Part shown: positions 50,647 through 58,544 of the stretch, one piece after another
Numbering within the stretch: the stretch's first letter is position 1
Layout: every line of letters starts with the position of its first letter
From: Massilia sp. Root351
GTDB taxonomy: Bacteria > Pseudomonadota > Gammaproteobacteria > Burkholderiales > Burkholderiaceae_D
NCBI RefSeq assembly: GCF_001425045.1
Contig: NZ_LMDJ01000002.1
Span: forward strand, 186,001 to 250,000
Reading direction: 5' to 3'
Length of the DNA: 64,000 nt
Translations under genes and position numbers: made by a program
The notes under the pieces: model-generated
The model's input: the letters and a program-made list of their open reading frames with translations, nothing else
Told to the model about the DNA's origin: nothing
The model's database searches: none

Positions 50647-52076
50647 CCATTCCCATCACCCCCTCGGTCGAGTTCGACGCGGCGCTGGTGCGCCGCCTGA
50701 CCCAGGCCGGGCCGCGCTACACCTCTTACCCGAGTGCGGACCGCTTCCAGTCCGCCTTCGGCGAGGCGGACTACCGCAGCGGCGTGGCGGCGCGCCGCGC
50801 CGAAGCCGAAGCAGGGCAGGCGCGCGGGCTGTCGCTGTACGTGCACATCCCGTTCTGCCAGTCGCTGTGCTACTACTGCGGCTGCAACAAGATCATCACG
50901 CAGGACCGCGGCAAGGCGGTGCAGTACCTGGACTACCTGGAGCGGGAGATCGGCCTGCAAGGCGCGCTGTTCGCCGGCATGAACCGGGTCGAGCAGCTGC
51001 ACTTCGGCGGCGGCACCCCCACCTACCTGGACGACGCCCAGATGGACGGCCTGCTGGCCTGTTTGCGCCGCCGGTTCGCGTTCGCCTCCGACGAGGAAGG
51101 CGAATTCTCGGTCGAGATCGACCCGCGCACCGTCACGCCCGAACGCATGCATGTGCTGCGGCGCCAGGGATTCAACCGGGTCAGCCTGGGCATCCAGGAC
51201 TTCGACCCGGCGGTGCAGCGCGCCGTCAACCGCATCCAGCCCTACGGGCAGACCGCCGGCGTGCTGGCCGCTGCGCGCGCGGCCGGCTTCCGTTCCGTCA
51301 GCGTGGACCTGATCTACGGCCTGCCGTGCCAGAGTCCGGACAGCATGGCCGTCACGCTGGAGCAGGTGATCGGCCTGAAGCCGGACCGGCTGGCGCTGTA
51401 CAACTACGCCCACCTGCCGCACCTGTTCAAATCGCAAAGCCTGATCGATGCGGCCGCGCTGCCGGACCCGGAGACCAAGCTGGCCATGCTGGCGCTGTGC
51501 ATCGAGCGGCTCACGGCCGCAGGCTACGTCTACATCGGCATGGACCACTTTGCGCTGCCGCAGGACGACCTGGCGCGCAGCCAGCGGGAAGGGCGGCTGC
51601 AGCGCAATTTCCAGGGCTATTCCACGCACGCCGAGAGCGATATGGTGGCGCTGGGCGTGTCGGCCATCAGCCAGGTGGGCGGCTGCTACAGCCAGAACGA
51701 GAAGACGCTGTCGGCCTACTATGCGGCGCTGGATGAAGGGCGCCTGCCGGTGGCGCGCGGGGTCGCGCTGGACGCGGACGACTGCCTGCGGCGCAGCGTG
51801 ATCGGGAAGCTGATGTGCGACTTTGCGCTGGATTTCGCGGCGCTCGATCTCACCGGGCTGGACGCGCCCGGCGGCGCGGCGGGCTATTTTGCCGCCGAGC
51901 TGGAGCGCCTGAAGCCGCTGGAGGAGCAGGGCCTGCTTTGCCTCGGCAGCAAAGGCGTGAAAGTCAAACTGCGCGGGCGCCTGCTGATCCGCAACATCTG
52001 CATGGTGTTCGACCGCTATCTGCATGAACAGGCCGAAACCGGCCCGCCGCCCCGGCGCTATTCCGCGACCATTTGA
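50640..52076 (+). CDS. hemN: Oxygen-independent coproporphyrinogen III oxidase
   Basis: A 478-residue radical-SAM enzyme of heme synthesis that works without O2. Cluster cysteines C73, C77 and C80, plus C82, appear in HIPFCQSLCYYCGCNK, with the same spacing as E. coli HemN. YTSYPSADRF near residue 28, GGGTPTYL and the C-terminal GRLLIRNICMVFDRYL complete the family pattern. ATG overlaps the narK2 stop region. It supplies heme for the nitrate and NO reductases. Confidence 0.95.
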   Translation: MLTIPITPSVEFDAALVRRLTQAGPRYTSYPSADRFQSAFGEADYRSGVAARRAEAEAGQARGLSLYVHIPFCQSLCYYCGCNKIITQDRGKAVQYLDYLEREIGLQGALFAGMNRVEQLHFGGGTPTYLDDAQMDGLLACLRRRFAFASDEEGEFSVEIDPRTVTPERMHVLRRQGFNRVSLGIQDFDPAVQRAVNRIQPYGQTAGVLAAARAAGFRSVSVDLIYGLPCQSPDSMAVTLEQVIGLKPDRLALYNYAHLPHLFKSQSLIDAAALPDPETKLAMLALCIERLTAAGYVYIGMDHFALPQDDLARSQREGRLQRNFQGYSTHAESDMVALGVSAISQVGGCYSQNEKTLSAYYAALDEGRLPVARGVALDADDCLRRSVIGKLMCDFALDFAALDLTGLDAPGGAAGYFAAELERLKPLEEQGLLCLGSKGVKVKLRGRLLIRNICMVFDRYLHEQAETGPPPRRYSATI

Positions 52077-52095
52077 GGCGGCGCAGGAGACCAAT

Positions 52096-52782
52096 ATGGA
52101 CCGTAACAAAATCAAGCCCCAAACCTTCCTGTCGCGGGTGCCGCTGTTTAACACCCTGCAGGAAGAAGAGCTGGACCGCATCGCGCTGGGCTGCACCGAG
52201 CTGCGGGTGGAGCGGGGCGACCTGATCTTCCAGCGCGGCGACCCGTGCAGCGGCTTCCACGTGGTGCTGTACGGCCGCGTGAAGCTGGCGTTCCACTCGG
52301 CGCACGGGGCCGAGAAAGTGATCGAACTGATCGGGCCGGGCCACAGCTTCGGCGAAGCGCTGATGTTCATGAACAGCCCCTACATCGTCACCGCGCAGGC
52401 GACGGAAGACAGCCTGCTGCTGCACGTGGCCAAGCCGGCCATCTACCGCGAAATTGAAAACGCGCCGGCGTTCGCCTGCAAGATGCTGGCAGGACTGAGC
52501 CAGCGCATGCACAGCCTGATGTCCGACCTCGAGTCGTACGCGCTGCGCTCGGGCACCGAGCGCGTGGCTGCCTTCCTGCTCAAGCAGCCGGCGCAGGAAG
52601 CGGCGGGGGAGGTGTCGCTCACGCTGCCGGTGTCGAAGGCTGTGCTGGCGTCGCGGCTGAGCCTCACGCCGGAGCACTTCTCGCGCATCATGGCAGAGTT
52701 GAGCGCGCGCCAGCTGATCGCGTTCAAGGGGCGCAGGGTGGCGATCCTGGACCAGGCCGCGCTGCGCCTGTGCGCGGGCTGA
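52096..52782 (+). CDS. dnr: Crp/Fnr-family regulator, Dnr-type
   Basis: A 228-residue regulator. The cyclic-nucleotide-like sensor domain (residues 15-125) lacks the N-terminal cysteines of FNR, so it does not hold a 4Fe-4S cluster and is more like the heme-based NO sensors Dnr/NNR. The HTH contains SKAVLASRLSLTPEHFSRIMAEL, whose E-x-x-S-R matches FNR proteins that recognise TTGAT. It likely acts on the boxes found at nosZ, ubiU, nsrR and the nar leader. CAGGAG precedes the ATG. Confidence 0.82.
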   Translation: MDRNKIKPQTFLSRVPLFNTLQEEELDRIALGCTELRVERGDLIFQRGDPCSGFHVVLYGRVKLAFHSAHGAEKVIELIGPGHSFGEALMFMNSPYIVTAQATEDSLLLHVAKPAIYREIENAPAFACKMLAGLSQRMHSLMSDLESYALRSGTERVAAFLLKQPAQEAAGEVSLTLPVSKAVLASRLSLTPEHFSRIMAELSARQLIAFKGRRVAILDQAALRLCAG

Positions 52783-52792
52783 GGAGGGCGCC

Positions 52793-53446
52793 ATGCAAGA
52801 CATCGAAAAATTCGTACAAGGCTTCGGCCGCTTCCAGCAGCGCTACTTCGGCGACACCCACGGGCTGTACGACAGCCTGCGCGCGCGGCAGACGCCGGGC
52901 ACCTTGCTGATCGGCTGCTGCGACTCGCGGGTCGACCCGATGCTGCTGACGGGCAGCGACCCGGGCGACCTGTTCGTGGTGCGCAACATCGCCAACCTGG
53001 TGCCGCCGTGCACGCCGGACGCGCCGCCGGGGGTGAGCTCGGCGATCGAGTTCGCCGTATGCAACCTGGAGGTGGAGCGGGTGATCGTGCTGGGGCACGC
53101 GCGCTGCGGCGGCATCCGCGCCCTGATGGGGCCGCGCCAGCCGGTGGCCGAGACCGACTTCGTGGGGCGGTGGATGAAGATTGCCGAACCGGTGGCGCGC
53201 GAAGTGCGGCAGACGCTGGGCCACCGCGGCCCGGACGAGCAGCACAAAGCCTGCGAGCTGGCCAGCATCCTGCATTCGCTGGACAACCTGCTGACCTACC
53301 CCTGGATCAAGCGCCGCGTCGACGAAGGCAAGCTCAAGCTGCACGGCTGGTACTTCGACATCGAAAGCGGCGCCCTGATGGCCTACTCCGCCCGCCGCCA
53401 GCAATTCCTCCCCCTGGTCTGCCCCCTCACCCGCCAGCCAGCCTGA
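52793..53446 (+). CDS. Beta-class carbonic anhydrase
   Basis: A 217-residue zinc enzyme interconverting CO2 and bicarbonate. Zinc ligands are C42 in GCCDSRVDP (with D44-R46 dyad), H102 and C105 in GHARCGG. It begins 10 bases after dnr and is probably co-transcribed. The stop codon lies inside the first of three palindromic repeats. Confidence 0.92.
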   Translation: MQDIEKFVQGFGRFQQRYFGDTHGLYDSLRARQTPGTLLIGCCDSRVDPMLLTGSDPGDLFVVRNIANLVPPCTPDAPPGVSSAIEFAVCNLEVERVIVLGHARCGGIRALMGPRQPVAETDFVGRWMKIAEPVAREVRQTLGHRGPDEQHKACELASILHSLDNLLTYPWIKRRVDEGKLKLHGWYFDIESGALMAYSARRQQFLPLVCPLTRQPA

Positions 53447-53502
53447 GCCGCAATCCCCCCCATTCGGGGTCAGACCCCGGAGTGGGGCGATTGCGGCTCA
53501 GG
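53442..53502. repeat. Palindromic GGGGTC-A-GACCCC element, copy 1
   Basis: Outer arms CCTGAGCCGCAATC / GATTGCGGCTCAGG (14 bases, perfect) enclose CGGGGTC-A-GACCCCG. It overlaps the carbonic-anhydrase stop codon. See the finding on the three copies. Confidence 0.85.
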
Positions 53503-53598
53503 ACGTCTGCATCTGTACGCAAACTCCGAATCCATAAAAATAAGCCCTGTCTGGGGTCCGACGCGGGAACTGGCCATACTCCGCCAAGTTCAGCCAGG

Positions 53599-53656
53599 CT
53601 GAGCCGCATTGTTTCACTTCGGGGTCAGACCCCGAATGCTTGAAATGCGGCTCAGC
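53599..53656. repeat. Palindromic GGGGTC-A-GACCCC element, copy 2
   Basis: Outer arms CTGAGCCGCAT / ATGCGGCTCAG, inner TTTCA / TGAAA and core TTCGGGGTC-A-GACCCCGAA. Same outer and core sequences as copy 1 with different, still complementary, inner bases. Confidence 0.85.
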
Positions 53657-53740
53657 TTGCTGGTATTTCTGAGGAGGAATCTTAATCGGCCGTCGGAACT
53701 CTGGCGCTGTCTTCGGTTGTTTCTGACGGTTTTTGCAGCC

Positions 53741-53805
53741 GGCCTGAGCCGCATCCCTGCCAATTCGGGGTCTGACCCCGAATTGGCAGGGATGCGGCTC
53801 AGGCC
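53741..53805. repeat. Palindromic GGGGTC-T-GACCCC element, copy 3 (32-base perfect arms)
   Basis: A perfect inverted repeat with 32-base arms and a single central T. The outer part GGCCTGAGCCGCAT and the core ATTCGGGGTC are shared with copies 1 and 2; the inner CCCTGCCA / TGGCAGGG is unique to this copy. It ends 12 bases before the stop of the convergent gene at 53818. The 371-base stretch 53447-53817 holds no convincing gene, only these elements. Confidence 0.9.
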
Positions 53806-53817
53806 GCTTGGGGGGGA

Positions 53818-54207
53818 TCAGGCGGGTTCGGGGCGCAGGAGGCGGCCTTGGCGGTCGAAGGCGAGCATCCAGTCGAGCTGGCCGTCCTGGATGGCGCGCA
53901 GCATGCGCCGCAGGGCTTGCTCGACCGTGCCGGCGGGGGGCTGGGCGCCCGCTGCGCCAGACAGCGCGCTGACCATCACCATGTCCCATTGCGCGCCGAT
54001 TTCGGCCGCTTCGCCGGCCAGCTGGCCGAAACTGGCCACGTCTTCCGGCGCCTTGTCGGCGCACATCACCGGGATCAGCGTCTGCGGCGCGTCCGCGCCA
54101 CGGTGACCGGGCGCCGACTCGGCCATGCTGAAGGCGAACAGCAGCCGCTGCGGCTGATCCTGCGCGGCGGCGGCGGCGAGCAGGTCTTCAAAACTGGCGA
54201 TTTTCAT
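53818..54207 (-). CDS. Hypothetical protein in the nitrate-respiration cluster
   Basis: A 129-residue soluble protein with AAGGA before its ATG: MKIASFEDLLAAAAAQDQPQ, then an acidic/alanine-rich middle, and LDWMLAFDRQGRLL at the end. No motif I can name. It is divergent from the nar leader ORF and convergent with the palindrome cluster; location suggests a link to denitrification but no function can be given. Confidence 0.6.
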   Translation of the reverse strand: MKIASFEDLLAAAAAQDQPQRLLFAFSMAESAPGHRGADAPQTLIPVMCADKAPEDVASFGQLAGEAAEIGAQWDMVMVSALSGAAGAQPPAGTVEQALRRMLRAIQDGQLDWMLAFDRQGRLLRPEPA

Positions 54208-54353
54208 GTGGTTTCCTTGTCATTGTTGGATGGGGACTGCCGCGCGCGGCGGCCATGCCGTAGGTATATCCCAGCCGCGCCCGCACGGCTATAGGCGGTC
54301 GGCACGAGGGCGCATAGGCATTTCGCACGAGGCGCCGCGCCGCCCGGCTGGGC

Positions 54354-54395
54354 TTGATGCACATCAAGGCGGCGCGCGCGGCGGCTGCCGACAAT
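54354..54395 (+). promoter_or_regulatory. FNR/Dnr promoter ahead of the nar leader gene
   Basis: A perfect TTGAT-GCAC-ATCAA (54354-54367) and GACAAT (54390-54395), with 29.5 bases from box centre to the -10. The ten bases GACAATGGCG are identical to those at the nosZ promoter. Predicted initiation is near 54402. Confidence 0.78.
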
Positions 54396-54429
54396 GGCGG
54401 CGCGGGCAGGTGCCCGTTTTCAAGGAGTC

Positions 54430-54669
54430 ATGATGTTCCGATCCCAAAGGCCCGCGCCCCTTGGCCTGGCCGTGCAGGCCGCGTCGCTGGCGGCGCTGGC
54501 CGCCATGCTGCTGCTGGAGTGGCGCGATCATCCGCCGCCGCCGGCGCCGTGCCTGTGCGCCCAGCCGCGGCCGGCCCACCCGGCCCAGTCAGCCCAGCTT
54601 GCCCGCCCCGCGCGCCCCGGCGGTGCGCCCGCCATTCCCCTGTGCCGCCCATCCGGAGCGGCGTCCTAG
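54430..54669 (+). CDS. Small membrane-anchored leader protein of the nar operon
   Basis: A 79-residue protein with AAGGAG before its ATG, one hydrophobic segment (about residues 13-28, LGLAVQAASLAALAAMLLL) and a proline/alanine-rich, cysteine-containing tail (HPPPPAPCLCAQPRPAHPAQ). It is the first gene after the FNR-type promoter and lies 167 bases before narG. I do not recognise a family. It could also be a short translated leader with no protein function. Confidence 0.5.
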   Translation: MMFRSQRPAPLGLAVQAASLAALAAMLLLEWRDHPPPPAPCLCAQPRPAHPAQSAQLARPARPGGAPAIPLCRPSGAAS

Positions 54670-54729
54670 TCACAAAGCACTATCCGGCTTACTCCTTCTC
54701 GCCGTGCCGGATGCACTTCTTGCCAATAT
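54666..54729 (+). promoter_or_regulatory. Candidate narG-proximal promoter with CTAGTCAC motif
   Basis: CTAGTC (54666-54671) overlaps the leader ORF stop and is followed 56 bases later by GCCAATATC (54722), as at narK. This would allow a second promoter for narGHJI. Prediction only. Confidence 0.4.
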
Positions 54730-54836
54730 CCAATAGGGCGCCGTCTTCGTAGACTGCTTCCATCGACGGCTCCATGCATGTTGCGTGGAGCGGTGTTTAT
54801 AGCCCGGCGCCCGACAGGCGCCAGCGAGGAGCCAGC

Positions 54837-57800
54837 ATGAGTCATTTTTTGGATCGCCTGAATTTCTTCAGCAAGGCCAGGTCAACCTTTTCCAACGGCC
54901 ACGGCGCCGTGGTGGACGAGGACCGCACCTGGGAGAACGCTTACCGCCAGCGCTGGCAGCATGACAAGATCGTGCGCTCGACGCACGGCGTGAACTGCAC
55001 CGGCTCCTGCAGCTGGAAGGTGTATGTGAAGAACGGGCTGATTACCTGGGAAACCCAGCAGACCGATTATCCGCGCACCCGCCCGGACCTGCCCAACCAC
55101 GAGCCGCGCGGCTGCCCGCGCGGCGCCAGCTATTCCTGGTACGTGTACTCGGCGCAGCGCGTGAAGTATCCGATGGTGCGCGGCCGCCTGATGGAGATGT
55201 GGCGCGAGGCGCGCGTGACCATGGATCCGGTCACCGCCTGGGAGTACATCAGCCAGGACCCGGCCCGCGCGGCCCGCTACAAGACCGTGCGCGGCCAGGG
55301 CGGCTTCGTGCGCGCTTCGTGGGACGACGCCAACGAGATGATGGCCGCCGCCAATGCCTACACCATCAAGAAGTTCGGCCCGGACCGCATCGTCGGCTTC
55401 TCGCCGATTCCCGCCATGTCCATGGTCAGCTACGCGGCCGGCACGCGCTACCTGTCGCTGATCGGCGGCGTGGCGCTGAGCTTCTATGACTGGTACTGCG
55501 ACTTGCCTCCGGCCAGCCCGCAGGTATGGGGCGAGCAGACCGACGTGCCGGAATCGGCCGACTGGTACAACTCGACCTACCTGATGGTGTGGGGCTCGAA
55601 CGTGCCGATGACGCGCACCCCCGACGCCCATTTCTACACCGAGGTGCGCTACAAGGGCACCAAGACCGTGGCCGTGTCGTCCGACTTCGGCGAGATGGCC
55701 AAGTTCGGCGACATCTGGCTGGCGCCCAAGCAGGGCACCGACGCCGCGCTGGCCATGGCCATGGGCCACGTGATCCTGAAGGAATTCCACACCGAGGGCC
55801 AGTCGAAGTACTTCAAGGAGTACGCCAAGCAGTACACCGACTTCCCCATGCTGGTGCTGCTCAAGGAGCATAATGGCCACCTGGCGCCGGACTACTTCCT
55901 GCGCGCCTCGCACCTGGACCACAGCCTGGATGAGACCAACAATCCGGAATGGAAAACCCTGGTGATCGACGAGGCCAGCGGCGCCATCGTGGCGCCGGCC
56001 GGCTCGATCGGCTTCCGCTGGGGCGAGTCCGGCAAGTGGAACCTGGAGATGAAGCAGGGCGGCAACGGCCAGCCGGTCGATCCGCAGCTGTCGCTGCTGG
56101 GCGCCGGCGGCGAGGTACTGCCGGTGGCCTTCCCTTACTTCGGCGGCAAGGACGCTTCCGATATCCTGCTGCGCAACGTGCCCGTCAAGCGCCTGACCCT
56201 GGCCGACGGCAGCAGCGCGCTGGTGGCCACCGTGTTCGACCTGACCCTGGCCAACTACGGCGTGGACCGCGGCCTGGGCGGCGGCAACGTCGCTTCCAGC
56301 TACGAGGACGACGTGCCCTACACGCCGGCCTGGCAGGTCAAGCACACCGGCGTGAAGGCGGCCGACGTCATCACCGTGGCGCGCCAGTTCGCCGAGAACG
56401 CCGACAAGACGCGCGGCAAGAGCATGGTCATCGTGGGCGCGGCGCTGAACCACTGGTATCACATGGACATGACCTATCGCGGCATCATCAACATGCTGAT
56501 GATGTGCGGCTGTATCGGCCAGTCCGGCGGCGGCTGGGCGCACTACGTGGGCCAGGAGAAGCTGCGTCCGCAAACCGGCTGGACGCCGCTGGCCTTTGCG
56601 CAGGACTGGAACCGTCCGATGCGCCAGATGAACGGCACCTCCTTCTTCTACGCCCACACCAGCCAGTGGCGCCATGAGAAGCTGCACACCGACGAAATCG
56701 CCTCGCCGCTGGCCGGCGGCGACGTGGCGCCGATGACGCTGCTGGACTATAACGCCAAGGCCGAACGCCTGGGCTGGCTGCCTTCCGCGCCGCAGCTGCA
56801 AACCAATCCGCTGGAAGTGACGCGCGCCGCCGCCGCCGCCGGCATGGCGCCGGGCGCGTATGCGGTACAGCAGATCAAGGACGGCAAGCTGCAGTTCTCC
56901 TGCGACGATCCGGACAACCCCGCCAACTTCCCGCGCAATATGTTCGTGTGGCGCTCCAACATCCTGGGCAGCTCGGGCAAGGGCCACGAGTACTTCCTGA
57001 AGTACCTGCTGGGCACCCAGAACGCGCTGATGAGCGACGAGGACCATTGCATCAAGCCGCGCGACGTCAAGGTGCGTCCCGCCGCGGAGGGCAAGCTGGA
57101 CCTGCTGGTGGTGCTGGACTTCCGCATGTCCACCACCTGCCTGTATGGCGACATCGTGCTGCCGACCGCCACCTGGTACGAAAAGGACGACCTGAACACG
57201 TCCGACATGCACCCCTTCATCCATCCGCTGTCCGAAGCCGTGCAGCCGCTGTGGCAATCGCGCTCGGACTGGGAGATCTACAAGGGACTGGCCAAGAAGT
57301 TCGAGGAAATCGGCGGCGCCTACCTGGGCACGCAGCAGGACCTGGTGCTCACGCCGCTGATGCACGACACCCCCGGTGAACTGGGCCAGCCTTTCGATCC
57401 CAAGGACTGGCGCGCCGGCGAGTGCGAGCCGGTGCCGGGCAAGACCATGCCCAACCTGACCGTGGTGGAGCGCGACTACACGCAGATCCACAAGAAGTTC
57501 ACCTCCATCGGCCCGCTGCTGGAGAAACTGGGCAACGGCGGCAAGGGCATCAGCTGGAAGACCGGCCACGAAGTCGACGTGCTGCGCGGCATCAACCGCA
57601 CTGTGCTGGCCGAGGGCGTGAGCCATGGCCAGCCGCGCCTGGACACGGCCATCGACGCGGCCGAGATGATCCTGTCGCTGGCGCCGGAAACCAATGGCCA
57701 CGTGGCGGTCAAGGCCTGGGAGGCGCTGTCGAAGATCACCGGCCGCGACCACACCCATTTGGCGCTGCCGCGCGAGCATGACAGCATCCGCTTCCGCGAC

Positions 57801-58544
57801 GTGCAGGCGCAGCCGCGCAAGATCATTTCCTCGCCCACCTGGTCGGGCCTGGAGTCGGAAGAGGTGAGCTACAACGCCTGCTACACCAACGTGCACGAAC
57901 TGATCCCATGGCGCACGCTGACCGGCCGCCAGCAGTTCTATCAGGATCACCGCTGGATGCGCGACTTCGGCGAGGGCCTGTGCGTGTACAAGCCGGCCAT
58001 CAATACCAAGACCACGGCGGCCACGCTGGGCGCCAGGCCGAACGGCAACAAGGAGATTGCGCTCAACTTCATCACGCCGCACCAGAAGTGGGGTATCCAC
58101 TCCACCTATTCGGACAACCTGCGCATGCTGACGCTGTCGCGCGGCGGACCGCACGTGTGGCTGTCGGAGACGGACGCCAAAACGGCCGGCATCGTGGACA
58201 ACGACTGGATCGAGGTGTTCAACGTGAACGGCACGCTGACGGCGCGCGCCATCGTGAGCCAGCGCGTACCGGAGGGCATGACGCTGATGTACCACGCCCA
58301 GGAAAAAATCGTCAACACGCCGGGCGCCGAGATGTCGGGCAAGCGCGGCGGCATCCACAACTCGGTCACCCGCGCCGTGACCAAGCCGACCCACATGATC
58401 GGCGGCTATGCGCAACTGTCGTGGGGCTTTAACTACTACGGCACGGTGGGGTCGAACCGCGATGAATTCGTCCTGGTGCGCAAGATGAACAAGGTGGATT
58501 GGCTGGAAGGTCCGCTGGTGGAAAAACAAGGGAGCAAAGCATGA
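54837..58544 (+). CDS. narG: Respiratory nitrate reductase alpha subunit
   Basis: A 1235-residue cytoplasmic molybdenum subunit reducing nitrate to nitrite. The N-terminal FS0 4Fe-4S ligands H50, C54, C58 and C93 match E. coli NarG (H49, C53, C57, C92). The Mo-bis-MGD region includes YNSTYLMVWGSNVPMTRTPDAHF. The ATG at 54837 has GAGGAG upstream; an earlier in-frame ATG has none. No Tat signal is present, as expected. Stop overlaps narH (ATGA). Confidence 0.97.
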   Translation: MSHFLDRLNFFSKARSTFSNGHGAVVDEDRTWENAYRQRWQHDKIVRSTHGVNCTGSCSWKVYVKNGLITWETQQTDYPRTRPDLPNHEPRGCPRGASYSWYVYSAQRVKYPMVRGRLMEMWREARVTMDPVTAWEYISQDPARAARYKTVRGQGGFVRASWDDANEMMAAANAYTIKKFGPDRIVGFSPIPAMSMVSYAAGTRYLSLIGGVALSFYDWYCDLPPASPQVWGEQTDVPESADWYNSTYLMVWGSNVPMTRTPDAHFYTEVRYKGTKTVAVSSDFGEMAKFGDIWLAPKQGTDAALAMAMGHVILKEFHTEGQSKYFKEYAKQYTDFPMLVLLKEHNGHLAPDYFLRASHLDHSLDETNNPEWKTLVIDEASGAIVAPAGSIGFRWGESGKWNLEMKQGGNGQPVDPQLSLLGAGGEVLPVAFPYFGGKDASDILLRNVPVKRLTLADGSSALVATVFDLTLANYGVDRGLGGGNVASSYEDDVPYTPAWQVKHTGVKAADVITVARQFAENADKTRGKSMVIVGAALNHWYHMDMTYRGIINMLMMCGCIGQSGGGWAHYVGQEKLRPQTGWTPLAFAQDWNRPMRQMNGTSFFYAHTSQWRHEKLHTDEIASPLAGGDVAPMTLLDYNAKAERLGWLPSAPQLQTNPLEVTRAAAAAGMAPGAYAVQQIKDGKLQFSCDDPDNPANFPRNMFVWRSNILGSSGKGHEYFLKYLLGTQNALMSDEDHCIKPRDVKVRPAAEGKLDLLVVLDFRMSTTCLYGDIVLPTATWYEKDDLNTSDMHPFIHPLSEAVQPLWQSRSDWEIYKGLAKKFEEIGGAYLGTQQDLVLTPLMHDTPGELGQPFDPKDWRAGECEPVPGKTMPNLTVVERDYTQIHKKFTSIGPLLEKLGNGGKGISWKTGHEVDVLRGINRTVLAEGVSHGQPRLDTAIDAAEMILSLAPETNGHVAVKAWEALSKITGRDHTHLALPREHDSIRFRDVQAQPRKIISSPTWSGLESEEVSYNACYTNVHELIPWRTLTGRQQFYQDHRWMRDFGEGLCVYKPAINTKTTAATLGARPNGNKEIALNFITPHQKWGIHSTYSDNLRMLTLSRGGPHVWLSETDAKTAGIVDNDWIEVFNVNGTLTARAIVSQRVPEGMTLMYHAQEKIVNTPGAEMSGKRGGIHNSVTRAVTKPTHMIGGYAQLSWGFNYYGTVGSNRDEFVLVRKMNKVDWLEGPLVEKQGSKA

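Noticed and set aside
53427..53609. Short open frames through the palindromic repeats
   Set aside because: They are made by the repeat sequence itself, have no ribosome-binding site and no family resemblance.
53442..53805. CRISPR array
   Set aside because: The three units are irregularly spaced, each is a palindrome with changing inner arms, and there are no uniform spacers or cas genes.
54882..58529. A 1215-codon minus-strand open frame opposite narG
   Set aside because: Composition is histidine/valine/arginine-rich nonsense typical of the antisense frame of a high-GC gene; no motif, and narG is unequivocal.
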